Shown here in pieces: positions 1-5,869 of a stretch of 15,582 nucleotides of DNA (position 1 is its first letter; each line of letters opens with the position of its first letter). The DNA comes from CAYSWF01 sp964562905. Lineage in GTDB: Bacteria > Patescibacteriota > Andersenbacteria > UBA10190. Below the pieces are notes generated by a model. That model had not been told where the DNA came from and made no database searches. It saw only the letters and a program-made list of their open reading frames with translations. A program made the translations under genes and the position numbers. The DNA lies in assembly GCA_964562905.1 (NCBI GenBank), contig CAZLVG010000022.1, positions 1 to 15,582 on the forward strand, written 5' to 3'.

Positions 1-26
1 ATGTTACTCTCAACGCCGTTTCCGTC

Positions 27-296
27 TTACCAGCGAAACCGATACACCCAATCGTGCGGTCCTACGGTAAGAAAAAGAACGGTTGAAGCGTCCTTGAAGC
101 GGAAGATGATGCGGTATTTTCTGTCAATACGGATGCTCCAAAGCTGTCGGTTCTTGGGCCGCAGTTTCTCCGTATGCAAAGAAGGATGAAAGGGGTTAGC
201 GCGGAATAGTCGTTCCTGTTTTTCGGCTCTTTTACGAACCGCCGCGGGAAGTTCCCGGAAGTGTTCTTGAAACTCCTCTGTTACGAGGATATTCAT
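27..296 (-). CDS. RelE/ParE-family toxin
   Basis: An 89-residue protein with the layout of the RelE/ParE toxin superfamily: an N-terminal helix hairpin rich in Arg, Lys and Glu (about residues 5-30), then a beta-sheet core with the typical pattern of a 'LWSIRIDRKYRIIFRF' stretch and a C-terminal 'VGPHDWVYR' strand. In this superfamily RelE-type members cut mRNA on the ribosome and ParE-type members poison gyrase. The sequence alone does not decide between them, although the basic core and the His/Tyr/Arg end fit an mRNA interferase. The ATG overlaps the stop of the upstream antitoxin gene by 4 bp, so translation is probably coupled, as expected for a type II toxin-antitoxin operon. Length is normal for the family. 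Confidence 0.8.
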   Translation of the reverse strand: MNILVTEEFQEHFRELPAAVRKRAEKQERLFRANPFHPSLHTEKLRPKNRQLWSIRIDRKYRIIFRFKDASTVLFLTVGPHDWVYRFRW

Positions 297-523
297 TTAC
301 GCCGGGACTTTTTGGGCGACAAATCGGCGAGGGAGGAAATTTTCTTTATTTTCCCTTTCCGCACGTCTTTTTCAGCCCGATGGACGCTTTCCAGAAACTC
401 GTCGCTGAACAGCCCGAAGCTGGCCGCGAGCTGTTCCAACCGGTCGGCGTTAATTTCCACTCGCAGAGTGCGACGGCTTTGCTCTTTGTGGGGAGTAGAT
501 ATGTTGATTGACAAGTTAGCCAT
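293..523 (-). CDS. Antitoxin of the RelE/ParE-type pair
   Basis: A 76-residue protein starting MANLSINIST. The N-terminal half has a beta strand followed by helices ('TLRVEINADRLEQLAASFGL'), and the C-terminal tail 'AEKDVRKGKIKKISSLADL' resembles the toxin-wrapping tails of small antitoxins. It overlaps the toxin gene by 4 bp. The frame stays open upstream to an ATG at 652, but that extension runs through short repeats. I place the start at 523 because a promoter-like pair (TTGCTT, 17 nt, TACACT) ends 6 nt before it. There is no Shine-Dalgarno, so the mRNA may be leaderless. Antitoxins of this kind usually repress their own operon. No operator is obvious. Confidence 0.68.
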   Translation of the reverse strand: MANLSINISTPHKEQSRRTLRVEINADRLEQLAASFGLFSDEFLESVHRAEKDVRKGKIKKISSLADLSPKKSRRK

Positions 524-529
524 AAAATA

Positions 530-558
530 AGTGTACTGTGAAGATAGCGTGAAAGCAA
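530..558 (-). promoter_or_regulatory. Putative promoter of the toxin-antitoxin operon
   Basis: Read on the minus strand: TTGCTT (558-553), 17-nt spacer, TACACT (535-530), then 6 nt to the ATG at 523. The boxes match sigma70 hexamers only partly. The close spacing to the ATG predicts a leaderless transcript. Confidence 0.4.
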
Positions 559-610
559 ACTCTTCCTTGAAACGACAAAGGAGGTGTTGCATTGCAAATT
601 CTTGCAAACC

Positions 611-789
611 CTCCTGCAAACCCTTTGGGTTTGTTTTGGCTCTAGACGCCATCTAACCCCCAATATCAAGCATCAAGCGCTTACCACTCTCCCCAGCGGC
701 CAACCCGCCTGCCGGGTTTGGTTTTGGTTTTCGCAAACCCTTTGAATTTGTCTTTCTTGCAGCCTGCAAGCCTTTGGGTTTGTTTTGAT
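611..789. repeat. Dispersed short palindromic repeats (CAAACCC/GGGTTTG)
   Basis: Two close copies of a unit built on the hairpin CAAACCC-TTT-GGGTTTG: one at 617-633, and a degenerate one at about 764-782 (GCAAGCCTTTGGGTTTG). A further half copy with GCAAACCCTTTGAATTTG lies at 733-750. All are followed by T-rich runs on the plus strand. The 7-bp stem with a 3-nt loop at 617-633 is perfect. They fill the space between the toxin-antitoxin pair and the nifU end and partly overlap the broken thioredoxin-fold frame. Their role is unknown. They may be degenerate members of a genome-wide short repeat family. Confidence 0.5.
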
Positions 790-947
790 TCCATAAATTA
801 CCTGGCGTCCCCGCGATGGGGACATCCTTCCCGGACAAAGATACGCGCCGTGCCCGACTCGCCGGCCGCCCGCAAGGGACCGCCCGTCACCGCGGGCACC
901 AGCAACCAGGCCGCTGCCAGCAGGAGAACAAAAACAAAGCGCGCCCT
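681..947 (-). pseudogene. Relic of a membrane-anchored thioredoxin-fold protein
   Basis: Directly behind nifU the minus strand carries a frame that reads as a hydrophobic anchor (FVFVLLLAAAWLLVPAV), a short linker, then a thioredoxin-like beta strand and active-site segment, ARIFVREGCPHRGDAR. This is the usual form of the N-terminal thioredoxin domain seen in DsbD/cytochrome c biogenesis-type membrane proteins, where CPHC is expected. Here the second Cys is Arg, the frame has no ATG, GTG or TTG before the hydrophobic segment, and an in-frame TAA at 798-800 stands where a CAA would continue the frame (…QFMESKQ…) down to 681. The downstream part runs into the CAAACCC repeats. I read it as a decayed 5' fragment of a redox gene. 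Chance resemblance cannot be excluded. Confidence 0.42.
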
Positions 948-1329
948 ATTTCCCGTTACTGTTTTTGGCGTTGTAGTCCTCTACAGCCTTGCGCAGCGCT
1001 TCCACCCCCAGTACGGAGCAGTGTTTTTTGGCCGGCGGCAGCTCGCCCAAGGCTTTAGCTACCTCCCCGCTAGTAAGCTCCAGTGCCTGGCTTACCTGCT
1101 TGCCTTTGACCATTTCCGTTACCATGGAGCTGCTGGCGATGGCCGCTCCGCAGCCGAAGGTTTTAAACTTAGCGTCGGTAATCACTTCTTCTTCAACTTT
1201 TATGTAAAGCTCCATTATGTCCCCGCATACCGGATTGCCGACCTGCCCCGTGCCGCTGGGATTTTCCATACCCCCCACGTTGCGCGGGTTCATAAAATGG
1301 TCTTTTACTTCACCGCTGTAATTAAACAT
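946..1329 (-). CDS. nifU: NifU/IscU-type Fe-S cluster scaffold
   Basis: A 127-residue protein consisting only of the N-terminal NifU/IscU scaffold domain, which assembles [2Fe-2S] and [4Fe-4S] clusters from sulfur delivered by the cysteine desulfurase. The three cluster Cys are present: C35 in GNPVCGD with the adjacent D37, C60 in KFKTFGCGAAIASSS, and C104 in KKHCSVLG. It lacks the central ferredoxin-like and C-terminal Nfu domains of full-length NifU, so it is a stand-alone scaffold like IscU. It does not carry the IscU LPPVK chaperone-binding motif exactly; it has LPPAK (97-101) just before C104. The ATG overlaps the end of nifS by 8 bp, showing an operon. The family is well recognised. The choice between the names nifU and iscU is arbitrary. 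Confidence 0.93.
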   Translation of the reverse strand: MFNYSGEVKDHFMNPRNVGGMENPSGTGQVGNPVCGDIMELYIKVEEEVITDAKFKTFGCGAAIASSSMVTEMVKGKQVSQALELTSGEVAKALGELPPAKKHCSVLGVEALRKAVEDYNAKNSNGK

Positions 1330-2491
1330 GAGCTTTTTCTTTAATTGTCAACGGCGACATGGCCCGCAGCTTCTCCACCACGGCGGGCAGGGCTTCCAGC
1401 ACCCTATCAACGTGCGCTTCGGTGTTATCCCTGCCCAGCGAAAAACGCAGCGAGCCGTGGGCCAGCTCGGGCTTAAGCCCCATGGCCAGCAACACGTGCG
1501 AGGGCCTTAAATCCGTGGAGGAACAAGCCGAGCCGCTGGACGCCGCCACTCCCAGCGCGTCCAAACGCATAACCATAGACTCCCCTTCCACGTACCGCAC
1601 GGAAACATTAACAATGCCCGGCAGTCTTTGTGTGGGATGACCGTTCAGCCGCACGCCCTTTACCCTGCCCGCAATCCCGTCAGCCAGCCTGTCCCGCAGC
1701 GCGGCCAGACGGGCGGCTTTCTTTAAATTGGCTTTGGCCATCCGGGCCGCCTCTCCCAAGCCCGCGATCCCCGGCACGTTTTCCGTGCCGGCCCGCCGCC
1801 GTCCTTCCTGGTCTCCTCCGCGCAGCAGCGGCTCAATATACGCCCCGGGGCGCACGTACAGCGCCCCCGCCCCCTTGGGGCCGTAAAACTTATGGGCCGA
1901 CACGCTCAACAGGTCGGCTCCCAGCTCATTTACGTCCACCGGCACGCTGCCCGCCGCCTGCACGGCGTCAACATGAAAATATGCCTGGCGTCCTTCCAGA
2001 ATTTTCCCTATTTCCTCTACGGGCTGCAGCGTCCCCACCTCGTTATTAGCCCGCATTACGGAAACCAGAACGGTTTTATCCGTCACGGCCGCGGATACAT
2101 CTTCGGGATCTACTCTCCCGTATTGATCCACCGGCAGACACGTTACTTCAAACCCTTCCTTTTCCAGCTGCCGCGCCGCCTCCAGCACGGAGTGATGCTC
2201 AACCGATGAAATAATAATATGATTTCCTTTTGCTTTCAGCGCCCGCGCCGCGCCCTTGACGGCCAGGTTGTTAGCCTCCGTCCCGCCGCTGGTGAACACT
2301 ATCTCCCCGCTGCCGGCTCCGATCAGCTCGGCCGTCTGGCGGCGGGCTTCTTCCACCGCCGCCCGCGCCTCCTGCCCCAGACCGTGCTGGGAAGAAGCGT
2401 TGCCGCAGCTGTCCCGCAAGTACGGCAGCATAGCCCGCAGCACCCCGCCGTCGCAGGGGGTGGTGGCCGCGTGGTCCATATATATATTCAT
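1322..2491 (-). CDS. nifS: Cysteine desulfurase (NifS/IscS class)
   Basis: A 389-residue fold-type I PLP enzyme that takes sulfur from L-cysteine and passes it as a persulfide to the scaffold encoded next in the operon. The start MNIYMDHAATTP is the standard N-terminus. H99-H100 (SVEHHSV) stack on PLP, K201 in SVSAHKFYGPKG is the Schiff-base lysine, and C323 in SSGSACSSTDLRPSHVL is the persulfide-carrying cysteine on the group I loop. The length is normal. The gene runs into nifU with an 8-bp overlap. Its only likely promoter is the TATAAT at 2522-2527, facing a divergent ferredoxin gene. With no other Fe-S assembly genes in the window, this pair probably forms the core cluster-building system, and it may also serve tRNA thiolation. 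Confidence 0.95.
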   Translation of the reverse strand: MNIYMDHAATTPCDGGVLRAMLPYLRDSCGNASSQHGLGQEARAAVEEARRQTAELIGAGSGEIVFTSGGTEANNLAVKGAARALKAKGNHIIISSVEHHSVLEAARQLEKEGFEVTCLPVDQYGRVDPEDVSAAVTDKTVLVSVMRANNEVGTLQPVEEIGKILEGRQAYFHVDAVQAAGSVPVDVNELGADLLSVSAHKFYGPKGAGALYVRPGAYIEPLLRGGDQEGRRRAGTENVPGIAGLGEAARMAKANLKKAARLAALRDRLADGIAGRVKGVRLNGHPTQRLPGIVNVSVRYVEGESMVMRLDALGVAASSGSACSSTDLRPSHVLLAMGLKPELAHGSLRFSLGRDNTEAHVDRVLEALPAVVEKLRAMSPLTIKEKAHV

Positions 2492-2505
2492 AACAGCCCT
2501 GATCG

Positions 2506-2545
2506 TATGTTAAACTAACATATTATACACAGCTAATTATATCAA
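2506..2545 (-). promoter_or_regulatory. nifSU promoter with overlapping 17-bp inverted repeat
   Basis: On the minus strand TATAAT (2527-2522) is preceded at 18 nt by TTTAAA (2551-2546 side of the AT-rich block). The initiation region is covered by a near-touching inverted repeat TATGTTA-AAC-TAACATA (2506-2522), which overlaps the last base of the -10 box and the likely start site. This is the geometry of a repressor operator. The repeat also lies about 55 bp before the first ATG of the divergent ferredoxin gene, so one site could control both directions. The regulator is unknown. Confidence 0.5.
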
Positions 2546-2574
2546 TTTAAATTCTTAAATTCTCACCAAACAAT

Positions 2575-2829
2575 ATGCCTAATCAAAAAGAATACCAGCG
2601 GAATAAGGAGGGATCTAACATCGCTAAAATAGTGGTTGACCGCGACCTGTGCATAGGCGCTCAATCATGCCTGGCGCCGGGCGGGGGCGTCTTTGAAATT
2701 GACGATGAAAACAAGGCGGTGGTGGTTGATCCCAACCTTGTGGACGACGACGCCCTGATGGCCGCCGCCCAGGCCTGCCCCACCCGAGCCATCCTGCTGT
2801 TTGACGGGGAAGGCAATCAGCTCAACTGA
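2575..2829 (+). CDS. Single-cluster ferredoxin, probably [3Fe-4S]
   Basis: A small acidic ferredoxin. Counting from the ATG at 2575 (84 residues), the cluster motif is C26-IGA-QS-C32 with the partner C68-P. The second Cys of the usual CxxCxxC is A29. In monocluster ferredoxins three cysteines with a non-ligating residue here usually bind a [3Fe-4S] cluster, or a labile [4Fe-4S]. The start is uncertain. The ATG at 2575 has no Shine-Dalgarno, and its first 15 residues (PNQKEYQRNKEGSN) do not look like ferredoxin. A perfect AAGGAGG (2605-2611) sits 8 nt before an ATC codon at 2620, where the protein would read (I/M)AKIVVDRDLCIG, the typical ferredoxin start. The stop is followed 2 nt later by the oxidoreductase ATG, so they form an operon and probably a redox pair. 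Confidence 0.85.
   Translation: MPNQKEYQRNKEGSNIAKIVVDRDLCIGAQSCLAPGGGVFEIDDENKAVVVDPNLVDDDALMAAAQACPTRAILLFDGEGNQLN
2605..2622 (+). promoter_or_regulatory. Strong ribosome binding site in front of an ATC codon
   Basis: AAGGAGG at 2605-2611, 8-nt spacer, ATC at 2620-2622, in frame with the ferredoxin. It is the best Shine-Dalgarno in the region and points to initiation at a non-standard ATC codon, or to an ATG-to-ATC change in this genome or assembly. Confidence 0.5.
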
Positions 2830-2831
2830 CC

Positions 2832-4079
2832 ATGCCGGACAGTTATAAATACCTGATTATCGGCGGCGGGGTGGCCGGCACGACCGCCGCCAGCGCCATC
2901 AGGCAAAATGACAAGGAGGGTTCAGTGGCCATAGTAAGCGATGAGCCGCATTACCTGTACTCGCGCATCATGCTGTCCAAGCCCAATTTCTTTCTGGGCA
3001 AAATCCCTTTTGAACAAATCTGGCTCAAGGACGAAAAATGGTACGAGGAAAATGACATCCAATTCATTGGGGGCAAAAAGGCGGTAGGACTGGATCCGGA
3101 CAGTAAAACCGTCACGCTGGACGACGGCACGCGACTGTCATATGAAAAGCTGCTGCTGGCCACCGGACTGAACCCCCGCCGGCTTCCCGTGTCCGGCGCC
3201 GACAAGAAAGGAATTTATTACCTGCGCACTCTGGACCAGGGCAAGTCTATTATAGAGGCGGTGTCTTCCGTTAAGCGGGCCGTCACCGTGGGCGGAGGTT
3301 TTATCAGTTTTGAGATGGCTAATCTGCTGCAACTGTCCGGCGCGGAAGTATTTACGGTAATAAGGGAAGCGCGCTTCTGGGAACATGTTATGGACAAAAC
3401 AGCCAGCGGCATAGTGGAAAAGGCTATAAAAAAAGCCGGCGTGGAGCTAATCCGGGAGGATGAAATTGAAACGGTAAACGGAAATGAACACCTGTCCGGC
3501 GTCACGCTTAAGAGCGGACGGGAGATACCGTGTGACATGGTTATGTGCGGCATCGGCGCGGTCTGCGAGCTGGACTGGCTGGAAAGCTCCGGACTGGATA
3601 CGGACCGGGCTGTGTCCGCCAATAAATATATGGAAACGAACCTGCCCGACGTGTGGTCGGCCGGTGACGCCACCGCCTGCGACGATCCGATACTGGAAGA
3701 AGTGGTCCACCTGGGCAACTGGGTTAACGCCCAGGAGCAGGGCCGCGTAGCCGGACTTAACATGGCCGGTCAAAAGCAGCCGTTTAATTTCGTGTCCTAT
3801 TACACCACCCACGGCTTTGATATCTCGGTCACCTTTGTGGGGAATGTGCGTCCTAAGAACGAATTTGAAACGGTGATACGCAAAGGGCCAGGTGAAGATG
3901 TTTACGCGCGGCTGGCCGTTATGAACGGCGAGCTGGTGGGAGCCGTTCTGATCAATCAGACACGCCCCTTAAGGCCGCTTACGCGGCTGATAGAAAAAAA
4001 TGTTGATGTTTCCAGCTATAGGGAAAAATTAGCCGACCCCGAGTTCAAGCTAACTTCTCTTTTGCCCGAAGAAGGATAA
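2832..4079 (+). CDS. FAD-dependent NAD(P)H:ferredoxin/rubredoxin-type oxidoreductase
   Basis: A 415-residue two-dinucleotide-binding flavoprotein of the Pyr_redox_2 family. The FAD Rossmann motif GGGVAG is at 11-16 in YLIIGGGVAGTTAA. LLLATG ends at 112. The NAD(P) motif GGGFIS is at 154-159. The second FAD contact is SAGDAT (277-281 region). A C-terminal dimer/interface domain follows from about 320. No redox-active CxxC disulfide is seen near either motif, so it is not a thioredoxin or lipoamide reductase. It belongs with ferredoxin, rubredoxin and putidaredoxin reductases and NADH oxidases. It starts 2 nt after the ferredoxin stop, which strongly suggests that ferredoxin is its partner. Together they would pass electrons between NAD(P)H and the hydrogenase encoded nearby. 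The exact acceptor and direction are inferred. Confidence 0.85.
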   Translation: MPDSYKYLIIGGGVAGTTAASAIRQNDKEGSVAIVSDEPHYLYSRIMLSKPNFFLGKIPFEQIWLKDEKWYEENDIQFIGGKKAVGLDPDSKTVTLDDGTRLSYEKLLLATGLNPRRLPVSGADKKGIYYLRTLDQGKSIIEAVSSVKRAVTVGGGFISFEMANLLQLSGAEVFTVIREARFWEHVMDKTASGIVEKAIKKAGVELIREDEIETVNGNEHLSGVTLKSGREIPCDMVMCGIGAVCELDWLESSGLDTDRAVSANKYMETNLPDVWSAGDATACDDPILEEVVHLGNWVNAQEQGRVAGLNMAGQKQPFNFVSYYTTHGFDISVTFVGNVRPKNEFETVIRKGPGEDVYARLAVMNGELVGAVLINQTRPLRPLTRLIEKNVDVSSYREKLADPEFKLTSLLPEEG

Positions 4080-4093
4080 AAATAATTTTTACC

Positions 4094-4891
4094 ATGGACG
4101 GTGTTGCCCGGTGTTCCCGTTATTCTTTCGGTCCTAACCGGCTGCATTTATGCGGGCCTGACGTGAACCGTGATGTCCTGGAATATATTAACGAAAACGC
4201 GTCCGATGAAGGACTGGCCGGAATCTTAAGAAAGTTCCGCACCTTATACCCTTACCTGCGGCAGATAGCCGCGGCTAACAACATTAAAGACCCGTTTGAC
4301 GACAGAGTGGTGGAAGCCTACTGGCTGGGCAACGAGCTGCTGGACGCCGTTTCCGCCAAAACCTACTTTCGGCACCTGAATGATAATACAAACATTATGA
4401 AAAGGCTTACTTTCCGCGCGGCAGACGGGCTTAAGCAAAAGCTGCGCGAAGGGGCGCCCGCGCATCACTCTTTCCACGTGTTGAACATCTGGAGCATGAG
4501 GGGCCAGCGGGAAGAACAATCCGCGCGGACACTGGATAAGTGCTGCGTTACGTGCGGCAGGGTCCTTAAAGTGTCAGGTCCCATTATTACTGTACGCCGG
4601 AACCCCTTAACGGAAAACGGCGGCCGGCTGTGCTTCGGTCCGGCAAAAACACAGAAAATTATCCGCCACCTGGAGCACGGCTCCCTCCTTGATAACGTAA
4701 AAAAAAGCGACTTCATCTCCATCCATTGGGATACGCCTTGTGAGATAATAACTGCCGCCCAGGCCGCTAATCTCCGCGAATACACCAGGCTGTCTCTGCG
4801 ATTGGCTAATCAATTACCGGCTCCGCGTACATTCGGCAGTCTCCGGGAAAATAACGCGCCTCATAGCAAAATTAAACTGCCCTCCATATAA
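4094..4891 (+). CDS. Uncharacterised hydrogenase-neighbour protein (DUF6390-like)
   Basis: A 265-residue soluble protein without signal or membrane segments. The N-terminus reads SFGPNRLHLCGP, then comes a largely helical region (about 25-120), a His-rich stretch GAPAHHSFHVLNIW with H124, H125 and H128, and a Cys motif KCCVTCG with C150, C151 and C154. I associate this combination with an uncharacterised family found near [NiFe]-hydrogenase genes (DUF6390), but I recall it from memory and cannot confirm it here. The gene follows the flavoprotein by 14 bp on the same strand and precedes the maturation protease. The conserved His and Cys suggest metal binding, and a chaperone or nickel/Fe-S handling role is possible. 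The last ~40 residues look poorly ordered. There is no clear ribosome binding site, and the start is the first ATG after the upstream stop. Confidence 0.6.
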   Translation: MDGVARCSRYSFGPNRLHLCGPDVNRDVLEYINENASDEGLAGILRKFRTLYPYLRQIAAANNIKDPFDDRVVEAYWLGNELLDAVSAKTYFRHLNDNTNIMKRLTFRAADGLKQKLREGAPAHHSFHVLNIWSMRGQREEQSARTLDKCCVTCGRVLKVSGPIITVRRNPLTENGGRLCFGPAKTQKIIRHLEHGSLLDNVKKSDFISIHWDTPCEIITAAQAANLREYTRLSLRLANQLPAPRTFGSLRENNAPHSKIKLPSI

Positions 4892-4895
4892 TGTT

Positions 4896-5017
4896 ATACC
4901 AGCCACACCTGATTAATTCCGCGTCATCCCCGCAAAAGCGGGAATCCAGGCTAATTTCGCTGGATGCCGGATCAAGTCCGGCATGACACCGTGGATGTAA
5001 ATAGATGCGGTTGGTAT
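4896..5017. repeat. 122-bp element with terminal inverted repeats, copy 1
   Basis: Begins ATACCAGCC and ends GGTTGGTAT, giving imperfect ~25-bp terminal inverted repeats. Internally it carries two hairpins, CCCGCAAAAGCGGG and GCCGGATCAAGTCCGGC, and a CCAG..CTGG pair. Copy 2 at 5870-5991 has the same length and differs at about two positions. The inner part (a CGTCATcCCCGC type sequence through CCGGCATGAC) resembles a palindromic intergenic repeat common in many bacteria. It encodes nothing and is MITE-like or REP-like. Confidence 0.85.
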
Positions 5018-5052
5018 TATATGGAGGATTATTCAAACAATAATTATTTTAT

Positions 5053-5451
5053 ATGACCGGCAAAACTAAACAACAAAAACCGGTCTGGGTGTTCGGCAAT
5101 CCCGATTTCGCGCCTGACGCACTGCCCTTAAAAATTCTGCCCGCGCTTAAGCGGCGGCTGCCCGAACGGGAGTTTATAGTAAAGGATCCCCATGAAGAGT
5201 GGAACCTCCCGCGGAAGCTGGTCATAATTGACACCGTGCGGGGAATTGACGCCGTAACAACTTTCACTTCCCTGGACCAGTTTAAGAAGACGCCCCGCCT
5301 TACCGTCCATGATTTTGACCTGCTGACTAACCTCAAATGGCTAGCCAAACTAAACAAGCTTCCCCCCTTCCTCATTATCGGCCTACCCCCCGATATTCCC
5401 GCGGATAAGGCAGCCGCGGAAATAACCGGACTGCTGCGCCGGATTGATTAA
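5053..5451 (+). CDS. [NiFe]-hydrogenase maturation protease (M52 family)
   Basis: A 132-residue protein with the HybD/HycI fold pattern. It has an N-terminal strand ending VFGNPDFAPDALPLK, where D22 takes the place of the first nickel-sensing acidic ligand. Next comes KLVIIDTVRG with D60, and then LTVHDFDLL with H86. In this family the three residues bind the nickel of the immature large subunit, after which the enzyme removes the C-terminal peptide. The large subunit at 5991-7280 has such a tail (seven residues after H422), so enzyme and substrate lie side by side on opposite strands. The start ATG overlaps the stop of an 11-codon upstream frame (ATGA). Copy 1 of the 122-bp repeat lies just upstream. 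Length is slightly short for the family but complete. Confidence 0.83.
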   Translation: MTGKTKQQKPVWVFGNPDFAPDALPLKILPALKRRLPEREFIVKDPHEEWNLPRKLVIIDTVRGIDAVTTFTSLDQFKKTPRLTVHDFDLLTNLKWLAKLNKLPPFLIIGLPPDIPADKAAAEITGLLRRID

Positions 5452-5460
5452 TGCCTCCCA

Positions 5461-5505
5461 CACCTCGTAGGTGTACACCTCGTAGGTGTACACCTCGTAG
5501 GTGTT
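5461..5505. repeat. Triple 15-bp tandem palindromic repeat
   Basis: Three adjacent units of CACCTCGTAGGTGTA, the last ending in T. Each unit is itself a hairpin (TACACCT-CGT-AGGTGTA where neighbours touch). It lies in the 72-bp gap between the convergent protease and coiled-coil genes. It could act as a bidirectional transcript end or be a variable-number repeat. There is no T-run typical of an intrinsic terminator. Confidence 0.8.
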
Positions 5506-5523
5506 ACCCGCTCCTACGCCATC

Positions 5524-5811
5524 TTATCCAACCTTGTGCTCCACCACCGCTACTCTTTTTTCCAGCTCGTCATGTTTATCTTTCATCAGGGATATCTCAT
5601 CCCGGTTGGCTCCGGCCACATCCTGGTGGATATTTTCAGCCACTACGTCAAAGTGCCTTATGACTTCCTCAAACTTCTCATTCATGGTGCTCTCCAGGCC
5701 TTTAACGTCAGCCTTCAGGCCTTTGACGTCCTTTTCCAGCGTCCCTACTCTTTTGTCTAGATGATCAAAACCGTTCTTGGTTGCCTGGGCTAACTTCTCA
5801 ATGTCATTCAT
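5524..5811 (-). CDS. Small coiled-coil protein
   Basis: A 95-residue, highly charged, all-helical protein with heptad-like spacing (LDKRVGTLEKDVKGLKADVKG, then DELEKRVAVVEHKV) and no Cys, signal or membrane segment. It resembles the short coiled-coil proteins that are frequent in Patescibacteria and in phage-like regions, and I cannot assign a function. It stands alone between the protease and hydrogenase genes, bracketed by the two 122-bp repeats together with the protease gene. It has its own promoter-like sequence (TTGGAT, 17 nt, TAAAAT) ending 7 nt before the ATG and no Shine-Dalgarno. Codon use and length make it a plausible real gene. Confidence 0.7.
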   Translation of the reverse strand: MNDIEKLAQATKNGFDHLDKRVGTLEKDVKGLKADVKGLESTMNEKFEEVIRHFDVVAENIHQDVAGANRDEISLMKDKHDELEKRVAVVEHKVG

Positions 5812-5818
5812 GGATTAA

Positions 5819-5847
5819 ATTTTACCACAACGGCCAGGACAATCCAA
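5819..5847 (-). promoter_or_regulatory. Putative promoter of the coiled-coil gene
   Basis: Minus strand TTGGAT (5847-5842), 17-nt spacer, TAAAAT (5824-5819), then 7 nt to the ATG at 5811. It predicts a leaderless or near-leaderless mRNA. Confidence 0.4.
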
Positions 5848-5869
5848 GTGAAAATATTTTTCGACGCTC

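Noticed and set aside
523..652. N-terminal extension of the antitoxin to an ATG at 652
   Set aside because: The added 43 residues come from CAAACCC repeat DNA, and a promoter-like sequence lies within the extension just before the ATG at 523.
718..1344. 208-codon open frame on the plus strand opposite nifU
   Set aside because: It is the antisense of nifU and of the relic frame. Its composition is unlike protein and it has no ribosome site.
4465..4813. Minus-strand frames opposite the uncharacterised hydrogenase-neighbour gene
   Set aside because: The plus-strand frame has consistent codon use, family-like motifs and operon context. The antisense frames have none.
5461..5505. Possible CRISPR array in the triple 15-bp repeat
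   Set aside because: Units are directly adjacent with no spacers and are too short. No cas gene is nearby.
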